From the NCBI GenBank assembly GCA_945266285.1, contig CALYOP010000006.1, forward strand, positions 1-64,000: a stretch of 64,000 nucleotides of DNA, read 5' to 3'. Positions 44,516-53,725 of this stretch are shown here, in pieces (position 1 is the stretch's first letter; every line of letters starts with the position of its first letter). The position numbers were made by a program, and so were the translations under genes. Source of the DNA: an uncultured Commensalibacter sp. (GTDB lineage: Bacteria > Pseudomonadota > Alphaproteobacteria > Acetobacterales > Acetobacteraceae). Below the pieces are notes generated by a model. That model made no database searches. It saw only the letters and a program-made list of their open reading frames with translations, and was not told the origin of the DNA.

Positions 44516-46111
44516 ATGAAAACACGAACACTTTGGAACGGTGTTAGGATGCGTACCCTGCAAGCTACAGCCGATCCTGATGCACCGCTTTATTCAGTAA
44601 CGATCCCTGCAGATTGGGATGATGATTCCGCATCGGCCCTGATTCAACTTTGCCCAAAAGCAGAATTGGATCATACACCCGTTCGTATGGATCACATTGT
44701 CATGACATGGCTCAAACCCCTTTGTGAAAGTACGGAAAAATTTACACTTGAAGATTGGGCACGTTTGTTACTGTTTCGGCAAACGGCTCCTAATCTTTCC
44801 ATATGGACACAGGAAAATAGCCAAAAACCAGGTTTCGTTGTTAATCTAGCCGCTTTTGCATCCGCAGATAATGGCTTCGATGCAAAAGCTTATTATCAGG
44901 CTTTAAAAATCGTTGCCGACAGTATTCGTCTGTTGGCCCACCAACAGCTTAGCTACCAAAATGGTGAATTGCCTTTCCTTGAAGCTTTACCGCCGGCTGA
45001 ACAACAAGGAAAACTTTTCCAATCAGATAAAGATTCGAATCAAGAAGCGCCAGTAATAGCGGGCATGATTCAACTAACCAATTTGGATGCCTGCCTTGCT
45101 CAATTAGGACTGGATTATGACAGTGACAAAGGCAGAGATGTCGCTTGTTGCCTTGCCGCTTTTGCCACTTTATTGGCAAATGTTGGTTGCGGAACGCAAT
45201 ATCTCCCCTTAACTCCTGATTGGAGCGCTTTGCCTGAATTGATGCCTTTGGCAAAAGAATTATGGGTTTTGGCTTCGGTAGAACCGACTTCACCTTTATT
45301 ACGGGTTGAAACGGGCTTTTCATCACCGGGTCCTGTCGATGCCTTACTTGGTGTTGAAAGCTGTGGTTTGGCACCTATTTTCTCTCCTATCCGTAATGAT
45401 GGCCGTTTGGCTGTCAGTACGCTCGCGCGACTTGCATATAAAGGCTTAACACTAGAAGCAGCATTTGCATCCGCATTGGCCGGTGAAAAAGTCCTATCTC
45501 AACCCGATATCAAAGCACATTATGCGATGCATCAAGCATTAGCCGGCTTTGTAACGCATATGCCGCCTCGTCCTAATCCAATTACTGCTCCTTTATCTCC
45601 AAAAGCCACCTTACCCAGAGGCGTTCGTCAACCGCTACCGATGCGTCGCAAAGGTATTACGCAAAAAGCCAGTATTGCAGGACGAGGATTATTTCTCCGC
45701 ACAGGAGAATACGAGGACGGTAGTTTAGGAGAAGTCTTTCTAACACCGGTTCGTGAAAATGCGATGGTTCGCGGCTTAATGGAAGGGCTGGCACAAGCAG
45801 TCAGTATCGGTCTGCAATATGGTGCGCCTTTGGAAGATTATGTCTCTGCTTTTGCCTATAGTCATTTTGGCGTCGCCGGTACGGTTGAAGGCGATCCAGG
45901 TGCGCTTTATGCAACCTCTTTTTTAGACTATAGTTTCCGGGCATTATCCGATATTTATCTAAAACGCCATTTACCGGATTCTCCCAATAATCTAACTTCC
46001 TCCCATGAGCAGGATATCCCTATGTTACCGCTCGACCTTCCTGCTGAAGAAAGCAATGATTCTGTGTCTTCATCTTCTTCGGGTCGACGAAATCTTAAAC
46101 TTGTTAGCTAA
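44516..46111 (+). CDS. Stand-alone protein with NrdJ C-terminal-like (TSCPD-type) region
   Basis: A 531-residue protein (start at ATG 44516; TTG 44486 and ATG 44549 are alternatives, none with a clear ribosome binding site). The N-terminal 390 residues match no domain I recognise. The C-terminal part (LFLRTGEYEDGSLGEVFL, then GLAQAVSIGLQYGAPLEDYVSAFAYSHFGVAGTVEGDP and TSFLDYSFRALSDIYL) closely follows the C-terminal region of vitamin-B12-dependent ribonucleotide reductase. The catalytic barrel of that enzyme is absent. It may be a diverged regulatory or accessory protein. Followed 15 bp later by a RidA-family gene. Confidence 0.7.
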   Translation: MKTRTLWNGVRMRTLQATADPDAPLYSVTIPADWDDDSASALIQLCPKAELDHTPVRMDHIVMTWLKPLCESTEKFTLEDWARLLLFRQTAPNLSIWTQENSQKPGFVVNLAAFASADNGFDAKAYYQALKIVADSIRLLAHQQLSYQNGELPFLEALPPAEQQGKLFQSDKDSNQEAPVIAGMIQLTNLDACLAQLGLDYDSDKGRDVACCLAAFATLLANVGCGTQYLPLTPDWSALPELMPLAKELWVLASVEPTSPLLRVETGFSSPGPVDALLGVESCGLAPIFSPIRNDGRLAVSTLARLAYKGLTLEAAFASALAGEKVLSQPDIKAHYAMHQALAGFVTHMPPRPNPITAPLSPKATLPRGVRQPLPMRRKGITQKASIAGRGLFLRTGEYEDGSLGEVFLTPVRENAMVRGLMEGLAQAVSIGLQYGAPLEDYVSAFAYSHFGVAGTVEGDPGALYATSFLDYSFRALSDIYLKRHLPDSPNNLTSSHEQDIPMLPLDLPAEESNDSVSSSSSGRRNLKLVS

Positions 46112-46126
46112 ATAAGGAAAAATATT

Positions 46127-46588
46127 ATGGCTTCTCCCGAAGAACGTCTTGCCGAACTTGGAATTACTTTACCTATACCTATTGCACCCGTTGCGAATTA
46201 TGTACCGCTTGCAAGAACTGGGAATTTGTTGATTGTTTCTGGACAATTACCCATGGTGAATAACCAATTATTTGCTATTGGCCGTCTGGGTGAAGAAGTC
46301 GATGTCGAAACTGGGAAAAAAGCAGCTTATTACTGCATGATTAATATTATTGCTCAAGTCAAAGCTGAATTAGGCGATTTAAGCAAAGTTAAAAAACTGG
46401 TCCGTCTTGGTGGATTCGTTTCTGGAACCCCAAATTTCACACAACAAGCAACCATCATTAATGGTGCTTCTGATCTTGCTGTTGAAGTTTTCGGTGATGC
46501 AGGACGCCACGCCCGTGCTGCTGTTGGAGTAGCATCACTACCTTTAGGCGCATGCGTTGAAGTTGAAGCAATGTTTGAAGTCGAATAA
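46127..46588 (+). CDS. RidA-family (YjgF/YER057c) protein
   Basis: A 153-residue RidA-like protein of the longer type: LAELGITLPIPIAPVANYVPLARTGNLLIVSGQLP at the start, LGEEVDVETGKKAAYYCMINI, and the C-terminal GRHARAAVGVASLPLGACVEVEAMFEV motif with the conserved Arg. RidA removes reactive enamine/imine by-products of PLP enzymes; some branches have other roles. It is 15 bp downstream of the NrdJ-like gene, so the two are co-transcribed. A terminator follows at 46594-46619. Confidence 0.9.
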   Translation: MASPEERLAELGITLPIPIAPVANYVPLARTGNLLIVSGQLPMVNNQLFAIGRLGEEVDVETGKKAAYYCMINIIAQVKAELGDLSKVKKLVRLGGFVSGTPNFTQQATIINGASDLAVEVFGDAGRHARAAVGVASLPLGACVEVEAMFEVE

Positions 46589-46593
46589 AATTC

Positions 46594-46619
46594 TTAGGTC
46601 TGATTTTTATCAGACCTAA
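46594..46619. terminator. Bidirectional terminator between ridA-like gene and recA
   Basis: An 11-bp perfect stem (TTAGGTCTGAT 46594-46604 with ATCAGACCTAA 46609-46619) with a TTTT loop, flanked by A and T runs on each side. It lies 5 bp after the RidA-type gene and 13 bp after the recA stop on the other strand. Confidence 0.88.
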
Positions 46620-46631
46620 AAATCTTTAGCC

Positions 46632-47675
46632 CTAGCTTTCCAGTGCGAGTTCTTCGCTACCATTTTGTTCATCGGACATCATTAGGGCATCACTGACCAC
46701 ACCCGCTTTTTCCCGAATACGCTTTTCGATTTTGTCAGCGATTTCAGGATGATCCCGTAAGAACTGTTTGGCATTTTCACGTCCTTGACCAACGCGCTGG
46801 CTATCATAGGAAAACCATGAACCGGATTTTTCAACGATTCCAGCCTTGACGCCAAGATCTATAATTTCGCCCGTTTTGCTGATTCCTTCCCCATACATGA
46901 TATCAAATTCAACCTGTTTGAAGGGAGGCGCCATTTTGTTTTTGACAACTTTAATACGGGTCTGATTTCCGATAACTTCGTCTTTATCTTTGACCTGTCC
47001 AATACGACGAATATCCAAACGAACTGAAGCGTAGAATTTCAAAGCATTCCCACCGGTTGTCGTTTCAGGAGAACCAAACATAACGCCGATCTTCTGACGA
47101 ATCTGATTAAGGAAAATAAGGCAGGTATTAGACCGCGAAACCGAACCGGTTAGTTTTCTTAAAGCCTGGCTCATCAAACGGGCATGTAATCCGACATGAT
47201 TATCACCCATATCGCCTTCTAGCTCGGCGCGAGGAACCAATGCTGCCACACTATCAATGACCAGAACATCAATAGCACCCGAACGAACAAGCGTATCTGC
47301 AATTTCCAGTGCTTGTTCACCAGCATCAGGTTGCGAAATCAATAGATTTTCAATATCAACCCCAAGTTTACGCGCATAAATTGGATCCAAAGCATGTTCT
47401 GCATCCACGAATGCACAATTGCCCCCCAATTTTTGGGCTTCAGCAATAACATGCAACGCCATGGTTGTTTTACCAGAGCTTTCCGGGCCATAGATTTCAA
47501 TAATTCTACCCCGTGGAACCCCACCAATGCCCAGCGCAATATCCAAGCTAATAGAACCGGTTGAAATCGTTTCTACCTGCACATTCGGCTTTTCACCCAT
47601 GCGCATAATTGAACCCTTTCCAAAAGAGCGTTCAATCTGCGCAAGCGCACCTTCCAGTGCTTTATCTTTATCCAT
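46632..47675 (-). CDS. recA: Recombinase A
   Basis: A 347-residue DNA strand-exchange ATPase. Walker A is [12 protein letters not shown], Walker [11 protein letters not shown]; other signatures are [16 protein letters not shown] and the MAW-type loop L1/L2 regions ([30 protein letters not shown]). RecA drives homologous recombination and LexA self-cleavage. I chose the ATG at 47675, preceded by TAGGTG at 6 nt, over a GTG three codons earlier. The upstream region (47676-47817) shows no GTTC-N7-GTTC LexA box and no CTG-N10-CAG box. Confidence 0.97.
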   Translation of the reverse strand: MDKDKALEGALAQIERSFGKGSIMRMGEKPNVQVETISTGSISLDIALGIGGVPRGRIIEIYGPESSGKTTMALHVIAEAQKLGGNCAFVDAEHALDPIYARKLGVDIENLLISQPDAGEQALEIADTLVRSGAIDVLVIDSVAALVPRAELEGDMGDNHVGLHARLMSQALRKLTGSVSRSNTCLIFLNQIRQKIGVMFGSPETTTGGNALKFYASVRLDIRRIGQVKDKDEVIGNQTRIKVVKNKMAPPFKQVEFDIMYGEGISKTGEIIDLGVKAGIVEKSGSWFSYDSQRVGQGRENAKQFLRDHPEIADKIEKRIREKAGVVSDALMMSDEQNGSEELALES

Positions 47676-47817
47676 GAAATTCACCTACAATTTGTTATTT
47701 TTTGGCTTGATTTTATATTTCTATAAATTGTGTTTTTTTCTGAAAATTCAATGACTAATTGTGAATTTAAACCCTGGATAATACCGAATTTTCAGTATTA
47801 CCCAAAAACCCTAAAAA

Positions 47818-49242
47818 TCATTGATTCAATGCAATACCTGCCCCTTGTGGATCCGTATAGGCGTGACAACGGTTACTATCTCCAGGTAATCCTCTGGAAC
47901 AATAAATCGCATTAACGCGTCCCTGTGGAGTACCAGCGTGCGCAACCTGTCCATCTTCTTTTTCTGAACTATTTAATAAAGTCGATAGGGTTTCAGCACC
48001 CGCCGCCGCTGCATCCCGTTGTCCCGAAGCACCGATTGCTGCCTGAAAGCGGTTTTCATAACTAACAATTGCAGAAGTCAACATAGGAATTGGTGTTCTT
48101 TGCGGTGAAGAAGCCATGATAATTCCGGTCGTACCTGCAACACGACCAGTACCAAACAAATTATTCATCGTTAAAGCACAGGATACCGCCTGACCATTAC
48201 GATCGACAACGGTAAAAGCCGTAGAAGCCGGTAAAACGGGCAAGCTTCCTGAACCTGTATTCCCTTCATCAAGAACAGCCTGAGCCTGTTTTTGCTGATC
48301 ATTGCTATCTTGTTTGGTATAAACAACCGAATGCGAAGCACGCCATTGTCCAACAGCATTTTGTGCGACACTATTCGCGTCCCCTTGACCATTCGATAAA
48401 GCACGCCAAGCCATAGCCATCCCCAATCCACCATCAGCAGGAGGTGGCAAGAAGTAAAAATTCTGATTACCTTGTTTTAATGACAATGCTGATACTTCGA
48501 CAGGCAATGCATTTCGCATATCTTCGAATTTCAGCCCACCGCCAGCCATTTCCGATCCCTTGGCATAGCTTTGGCCCAAAGCACCGATATAGATATCACC
48601 GATTCCAGCAGTAATTAAACGATCATAAACCAATTTCAAACGCGGTTGAGACAACAGGTCACCGGCCTGTATAGGCTGACCATCTTCACGAGAAAAGATT
48701 TTCCGAATATTGGGATCTGAAAACAAAGGACCTTGAACCGCAGCAATATCCTGTGCAAAGGCATTTGAAACGGTAATCCCTCTTTGAGCCATCCCACTAA
48801 TCAGACGTAAAATATCATCAATATCCGAACGTCCATAAGCGGCTTGCATAAGATAAAGTCCTCTGGCCATCATAGGAATAGCGGCAGGACGTTCAGCTTT
48901 GGTATTAACGGGTTGTGGCAGAAACAGAAAAGCGCGTGCATCCTCACCAGGACGATAAGCAAGACAAGCCCCTCCGCCCCCTAACGAAGCTCGAGAAGGT
49001 AATGTAACGGTCAATGCGAATCCCAATGCCGCTGCGGCATCGGCTGCGTTACCTCCTTGTGCCAGAACATTCTTGGCAACGATGGCTGCTTGTGGTTCAT
49101 CTGCAGCAACATTGCCAACATAACCGCTAATACGATCGCCCCCTCCAATCGGCATTACTTTTGGTGGACTGCCACCACCACAAGCAGTCACGGAAAGCGC
49201 AAAAATGGAACTCGTAATCAGACTTCCAAAACGTTTGAACAT
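47818..49242 (-). CDS. Divergent gamma-glutamyltransferase-like lipoprotein
   Basis: A 474-residue protein (from ATG 49242, which gives a good lipoprotein signal MFKRFGSLITSSIFALSVTAC; starts at 49272 and GTG 49380 are also open). The GGT fold is recognisable: QGGNAADAAAALGFALTV, SLGGGGACL, and the autoprocessing region STAFTVVDRNGQAVSCALTMNN with FGTGRVAGTTGI. At the place of the catalytic Thr-Thr pair of E. coli GGT it has Ser340-Thr341. The conserved substrate-binding Ser-Ser and Arg appear missing. It may be a serine-nucleophile variant or an inactive relative. Confidence 0.75.
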   Translation of the reverse strand: MFKRFGSLITSSIFALSVTACGGGSPPKVMPIGGGDRISGYVGNVAADEPQAAIVAKNVLAQGGNAADAAAALGFALTVTLPSRASLGGGGACLAYRPGEDARAFLFLPQPVNTKAERPAAIPMMARGLYLMQAAYGRSDIDDILRLISGMAQRGITVSNAFAQDIAAVQGPLFSDPNIRKIFSREDGQPIQAGDLLSQPRLKLVYDRLITAGIGDIYIGALGQSYAKGSEMAGGGLKFEDMRNALPVEVSALSLKQGNQNFYFLPPPADGGLGMAMAWRALSNGQGDANSVAQNAVGQWRASHSVVYTKQDSNDQQKQAQAVLDEGNTGSGSLPVLPASTAFTVVDRNGQAVSCALTMNNLFGTGRVAGTTGIIMASSPQRTPIPMLTSAIVSYENRFQAAIGASGQRDAAAAGAETLSTLLNSSEKEDGQVAHAGTPQGRVNAIYCSRGLPGDSNRCHAYTDPQGAGIALNQ

Positions 49243-49529
49243 AGCCGCTTTATTCTCATATTGATTTGACATCACCGAAAATACTTTATGATTATGGTTA
49301 GAAAATTGAAAATTTGTTTTGGTATAACGACGCTTTGTCACGCGGTTGTTCTCCGATTGATAAGCAGATAATAGTTTCACTCTGACCGTAGGATCGGGTT
49401 ATCCTGTTTACTTAATGTATCTTTAACTTCTTTCTTATAATACAACAATCTGTAATTCTGCATTAACTTTGTTGAATTTCAAAATACTATCAATATCGTG
49501 AACCTGGTACTATGATCTGGAGATAATTT

Positions 49530-50336
49530 GTGAAAATATTTTTTCCTTTTAACCGTCTAAAACTGATGACCACCCTTGGTATGGCAACACTTTTTACGAT
49601 GCCGTTTCATGCAGTAAAGGCTGATAATCCGTCTATAGCAAAACATCAAACTATATCTGCGGATTCTTTTACCCCTAAACAACAAAAAGAAATTATCGCT
49701 ATTGTCCGACAGGCATTAAAGGATGATCCCACCATTCTGGAAGAAGCTGTTGTTTCGGTCCAGAACTCCAGAGAACTGAAAAAACAAGAAGAAGGTACCA
49801 AAAGGCTCAACGAACAAAAAGAATTCTTGCAACAACTTCAGTCAACGGATGGCTCTATGGGTAATCCAAATGCCAAAAATGTGGTTGTTGAATTTTACGA
49901 TCCCCGTTGTCCTTATTGTAAAAAAGCCCTCAGCGATTTGACCACACTGCTTAAAGAATACAATAATGTTCATGTGATCCTAAAAGTTGTCCCTATCCTC
50001 GGAGAAACCAGTTACTTACAAGCACAGGCTATTACCGCAGCAACACGTCAGAATGGTTACGTGCGGATGATGAATGGTTTGATGAAAAGCAATGAAGAGG
50101 TCTCATCAATGGATGCGATCAAAGCCATCGCCAAGGAACAAGGTCTTGATGCCGATTTGCTTGAAAAGGATATGAAAGCATCTTCAATTACCAATGCTTT
50201 GAAAAGCAATGTTGAGCTACTGCGTTCATTAGCTATTGATGGGACACCTGCTTTTGTCGTTAATGGAAGCAAGATCATTCCAGGCGCCATCAGCCATGAT
50301 AATATGGTCAAACAATTCCAACTCGATAAAAAATAA
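49530..50336 (+). CDS. DsbA-family thiol:disulfide protein (ScsC/Com1-like)
   Basis: A 268-residue exported protein with a GTG start (GGAG at 7-8 nt). Residues about 1-31 are a signal peptide. Residues 45-105 are a charged helical region that in ScsC-like proteins drives oligomerisation. The thioredoxin-fold domain carries FYDPRCPYCKKAL, with the CPYC redox pair (127-130), and the cis-Pro motif GTPAFVVNG. It could oxidise or isomerise disulfides in the periplasm, with DsbB (39793-40281) as a possible partner. A terminator follows. Confidence 0.9.
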   Translation: MKIFFPFNRLKLMTTLGMATLFTMPFHAVKADNPSIAKHQTISADSFTPKQQKEIIAIVRQALKDDPTILEEAVVSVQNSRELKKQEEGTKRLNEQKEFLQQLQSTDGSMGNPNAKNVVVEFYDPRCPYCKKALSDLTTLLKEYNNVHVILKVVPILGETSYLQAQAITAATRQNGYVRMMNGLMKSNEEVSSMDAIKAIAKEQGLDADLLEKDMKASSITNALKSNVELLRSLAIDGTPAFVVNGSKIIPGAISHDNMVKQFQLDKK

Positions 50337-50343
50337 TAATATT

Positions 50344-50379
50344 TTACAGGGGCAATTTTAATTTAATCTGCCCCTGTAA
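50344..50379. terminator. Hairpin terminator between dsbA-like gene and hemA
   Basis: An 11-bp stem TTACAGGGGCA (50344-50354) with TGCCCCTGTAA (50369-50379) around a 14-nt AT-rich loop. It sits between the convergent stops at 50336 and 50385. Confidence 0.85.
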
Positions 50380-50384
50380 TTTAA

Positions 50385-51644
50385 TTAAGCCATTGCTTTA
50401 GCAACAATCTGAGCCGTTTCCTGTTTAGGAAGAAGCTGTTTTAAAGCATGAACCATATCATCCATCATCGCATCGGTATGAAATGGATTTGGCGTTAATC
50501 TTAGCCGTTCAGTACCCCGTGGCACCGTTGGATAATTAATTGGCGTTGCGTAAAGATGATATTCTTCCAACAAACGACGGCTGATTTCTTTACATAATTC
50601 AGCATCCCCAATCATGACCGGCACGATATGGCTTTCAGTCTGCATAAAAGGAATGCCCGCTTGACGTAATTTTTGACGGAAACAATTGACGCGTTCAAAT
50701 AATTTTTCACGACGCCAATTCTGACGGCGGACAAGACGAACGCTGGCTAAGGCTGCGGCGGCAATAGAGGGCGGCAAGGCCGTTGTAAAAATAAAACCTG
50801 ATGCAGCTAAACGTAAAAATTCGATAATGTCTCGACTGGCGGTAACATAACCCCCATGAACGCCGAACCCTTTGGCTAATGTCCCTTCGATAATATCGAC
50901 TTCTTGGGCAACCTGATCCCTTTCGGAAACACCGCCGCCCTGTTTGCCATAAAGACCAACCGCATGTACTTCATCCAGATAAGTCAATGCTTGATATTTT
51001 CTAGCCAAAGCACAAATCGCTTTGATATCAGCAATATCACCATCCATTGAATAAACGCTCTCAAATGCAATCAATTTGGGAGCATCCTTGGGAGCAGATG
51101 CCAGTTTTTCTTCAAGATCTTGCAGATCATTATGTTTAAAAATAACACAGCTTGAACCACGTGCCCCTTTGATACCTGCAATCATGGATGCATGATTCTG
51201 TTGATCTGAAAAAGTGATCCAACCGGGCATACTGGTTAAAATCGTTTGCAGACTTGCTTGATTAGAAACATAACCAGATACGAATAAAAGCCCTGCTTCT
51301 TTTCCATGTAGATCAGCAAGCTCCGCTTCTAATGCAGCGTGAAGCGGGTGGGTTCCGGCAATATTACGCGTTCCCCCTGCACCAGCCCCATAGTGGTTAA
51401 TTGCATCAATAGCAGCCTGCATGACTTCAGGTTCAACACCCATACCCAAATAATCATTCGAAGACCATACAACAACTGGCGTTGTTTTTTGGGGGTCTTT
51501 TGTATTTTTATCGTAAACAGGATAATGTTCAGATTGACGACTGAGCGGGGTAAAACGACGATATCGTCCCTGTTGTTCAATTTCCTGTAGCTTCTCTCGA
51601 CAATAAGCATAAAAAGGATGAGAAGAGGACGAACTACTATGCAC
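50385..51644 (-). CDS. hemA: 5-aminolevulinate synthase
   Basis: A 419-residue PLP enzyme that condenses glycine and succinyl-CoA, the alphaproteobacterial route into heme. Signatures: VVWSSNDYLGMG, GAGAGGTRNIAGTHPLHAALE, the EVHAVGLYG loop and the PLP-lysine segment GTLAKGFGVHGGY. I chose the GTG at 51644, because AGGAG lies 9 nt upstream; the GTG at 51680 lacks a ribosome binding site and adds 12 residues. Transcribed alone. Confidence 0.95.
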   Translation of the reverse strand: MHSSSSSSHPFYAYCREKLQEIEQQGRYRRFTPLSRQSEHYPVYDKNTKDPQKTTPVVVWSSNDYLGMGVEPEVMQAAIDAINHYGAGAGGTRNIAGTHPLHAALEAELADLHGKEAGLLFVSGYVSNQASLQTILTSMPGWITFSDQQNHASMIAGIKGARGSSCVIFKHNDLQDLEEKLASAPKDAPKLIAFESVYSMDGDIADIKAICALARKYQALTYLDEVHAVGLYGKQGGGVSERDQVAQEVDIIEGTLAKGFGVHGGYVTASRDIIEFLRLAASGFIFTTALPPSIAAAALASVRLVRRQNWRREKLFERVNCFRQKLRQAGIPFMQTESHIVPVMIGDAELCKEISRRLLEEYHLYATPINYPTVPRGTERLRLTPNPFHTDAMMDDMVHALKQLLPKQETAQIVAKAMA

Positions 51645-51778
51645 CTTAACGGACTCCTGAAAAAGGATTATATTCTTCACAACATGAAGTGATCAAAAAT
51701 CACTCATGTTTCAGAAATAGAATTTACTGTAAAAGTAAGTAAAATGTTAACTTATATTTATCTGGTTTAAAAATAAAA

Positions 51779-52231
51779 TTACTGGATATAAACGCGGATA
51801 ACATTCTTCTTTACAAAACCATCAGTCTTCGCAGCAATCTGTACCTGTTCACTGGATGCTCCGGCATCAATAATCGCTTTTGCAATTTCCTGAGCATCCC
51901 CCGTTGTTAATCGCAACAGGCTTTTTTGCTGTTCATCTGGACTTTGACCTGTAGGAATAACAGCCGTCACCATAAACATAGCATCTGCTTTACGTGACAA
52001 TGCATTTTTTACAAGCTGCTTCAAGGGTCCCAACCACTGACCTTTATCCGTATTCTCAATAATTTCAATCGGCGGTGCCGGTGGTGGTACTGGTGGAGGA
52101 GCAGGCGGTATATAAGGTAACGGACGACGTCCAGCTTTTGGATTAAATGTTCGCTGATCCACCAATTTACAGGCGTTCAGCAAAAATAATCCACCAAAAG
52201 CAACAAAAAGGGTACGACGATCACAAGACAT
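51779..52231 (-). CDS. Proline-rich lipoprotein, hypothetical
   Basis: A 150-residue lipoprotein (start at ATG 52231; an ATG-type longer frame to 52318 adds 29 odd Cys-rich residues). The signal ends at a lipobox LLNAC. A Pro-rich linker (PPAPPPVPPPAPP, about 40-60) is followed by a small alpha/beta domain (about 70-150) with GDAQEIAKAIIDAGASSEQVQIAAKTDG, which resembles a phosphate-binding-free OmpA-like or SPOR-like fold. I do not recognise the family. The linker length suggests it spans part of the periplasm. Confidence 0.7.
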   Translation of the reverse strand: MSCDRRTLFVAFGGLFLLNACKLVDQRTFNPKAGRRPLPYIPPAPPPVPPPAPPIEIIENTDKGQWLGPLKQLVKNALSRKADAMFMVTAVIPTGQSPDEQQKSLLRLTTGDAQEIAKAIIDAGASSEQVQIAAKTDGFVKKNVIRVYIQ

Positions 52232-52696
52232 ATATTGTCTGTTACAACATTTGTTACGAACGGCAAGAGGGAAAAAACATTTTTCTATATATATTCTTTT
52301 CCTCGTGACATCAAACACGCATAAAATAAAGCAACATTAAGGTATTTTTGCAAAAGCTAAGAAGGTAAAGCTTATTTGCTAGCAGAAGTTCAAATTTATG
52401 TTATAGTCAAATTGGTTTGGAAATCGAGAATCAACATGACCTGTTGAAAAATTAAATTTTGATCATTTCATTCTCAATTTTCGAAGCATTTATAAAATGT
52501 TATTCATATTATATTATAAATATTTTTAAACTTATTTTAGAAATTCATTTTGCAAATTGCAAAGACATTTATATCGTTACTTTTTTATTCGTTTTCACAT
52601 TATAATCATTTTCTGATGATCTTTTTTTGAAATAGAAATTAATAGATTAGATACATTGCGAAGAGTTTATTACAATCGATTGGGAGAATAAATATT
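52232..52696. other. Regulatory region upstream of gap-pgk
   Basis: This 465-bp AT-rich stretch holds the promoters of two divergent units. A perfect 15-bp palindrome (TTTGCAA-A-TTGCAAA, 52550-52564) lies 133 bp before the gap start and could be an operator. GGGAG stands 11-12 nt before the gap ATG. No other gene is seen. Confidence 0.45.
52550..52564 (+). promoter_or_regulatory. Candidate operator palindrome upstream of gap-pgk
   Basis: TTTGCAA and TTGCAAA flank a central A, giving a perfect 7-1-7 inverted repeat of typical size for a dimeric regulator. Not seen elsewhere in the window on reading. The regulator is unknown. Confidence 0.35.
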
Positions 52697-53725
52697 ATGG
52701 CTATAAAAGTTGCGATTAATGGTTTTGGACGTATTGGCCGTCTGGTTTTACGCAGTATCATTGAAACCGGTCGTACCGATGCCGAAGTTGCAGTCATCAA
52801 CGATCTTGGCAGCCCTGAAGCGAATGCGCATCTGCTTTGCTATGATACGGTTCATGGTCGTCTACCTGCCGATATGAAAGTCGAAGGTAATAACATGATC
52901 ATCAAAACCCATGACGGTCGCACATTGGGTCCAATTAAAATCACTGCTGAACCCGATCCTACTAAATTACCGTTGCAAGGCATTGATGTTGCTATGGAAT
53001 GCACCGGACGCTTTACTAAAAAAGCAGATGCACTTCATCTATTACAAGCCGGTGCTCGTAAAGTTCTGATCTCGGCTCCTGGTAAAGAAGTCGATGCAAC
53101 CGTTGTCTATGGCGTTAACCAGAACGTCATTACAAAAGATATGACCGTTATTTCAAACGCATCTTGTACCACAAACTGCCTTGCACCTATTGCCAAGGTA
53201 TTATGGGATAACTTTGGAATCGAACGTGGCAGCATGTTGACCATTCACTCTTATACTGGTGACCAACGTACTGTTGATACATTACACAAAGATCTACACC
53301 GTGCTCGTGCTGCTGCACAAAATATTATCCCAACCACAACGGGTGCTGCTCAGGCTGTTGCGTTGGTCATTCCTGAACTTAAAGGCAAATTGGACGGCGT
53401 TGCTATTCGTGTTCCAACACCAAATGTTTCTTTTGTTGCATTTGATTTTGTCCCAACAAAAGCACCAGCTTCAATCGAAGAACTGAATGCACCTTTCAAA
53501 AAAGCTGCTGAAAACGGTCCACTCAAAGGTATTCTTGCTTATAATGACAAACCTTTGGTCAGTTCCGATTTCAACCATACTTTTGTTTCTTCCACCTTTG
53601 ACGCAACACAAAGCAGCCTTATTGATAATGGCAAATTAATCCGTGTTGCAGGTTGGTATGACAATGAATGGGGCTTTTCTACTCGTATGACCGATACTGC
53701 CGTTCACTTCGGAAACATCAAATAA
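52697..53725 (+). CDS. gap: Glyceraldehyde-3-phosphate dehydrogenase
   Basis: A 342-residue type I GAPDH. The NAD-binding motif [13 protein letters not shown] (7-19), the catalytic Cys157 in [13 protein letters not shown] and the [20 protein letters not shown] segment are present. It oxidises glyceraldehyde-3-phosphate in lower glycolysis and serves the Entner-Doudoroff and pentose pathways used by acetic acid bacteria. The stop overlaps the pgk start by 1 bp (TAATG). Confidence 0.97.
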   Translation: MAIKVAINGFGRIGRLVLRSIIETGRTDAEVAVINDLGSPEANAHLLCYDTVHGRLPADMKVEGNNMIIKTHDGRTLGPIKITAEPDPTKLPLQGIDVAMECTGRFTKKADALHLLQAGARKVLISAPGKEVDATVVYGVNQNVITKDMTVISNASCTTNCLAPIAKVLWDNFGIERGSMLTIHSYTGDQRTVDTLHKDLHRARAAAQNIIPTTTGAAQAVALVIPELKGKLDGVAIRVPTPNVSFVAFDFVPTKAPASIEELNAPFKKAAENGPLKGILAYNDKPLVSSDFNHTFVSSTFDATQSSLIDNGKLIRVAGWYDNEWGFSTRMTDTAVHFGNIK

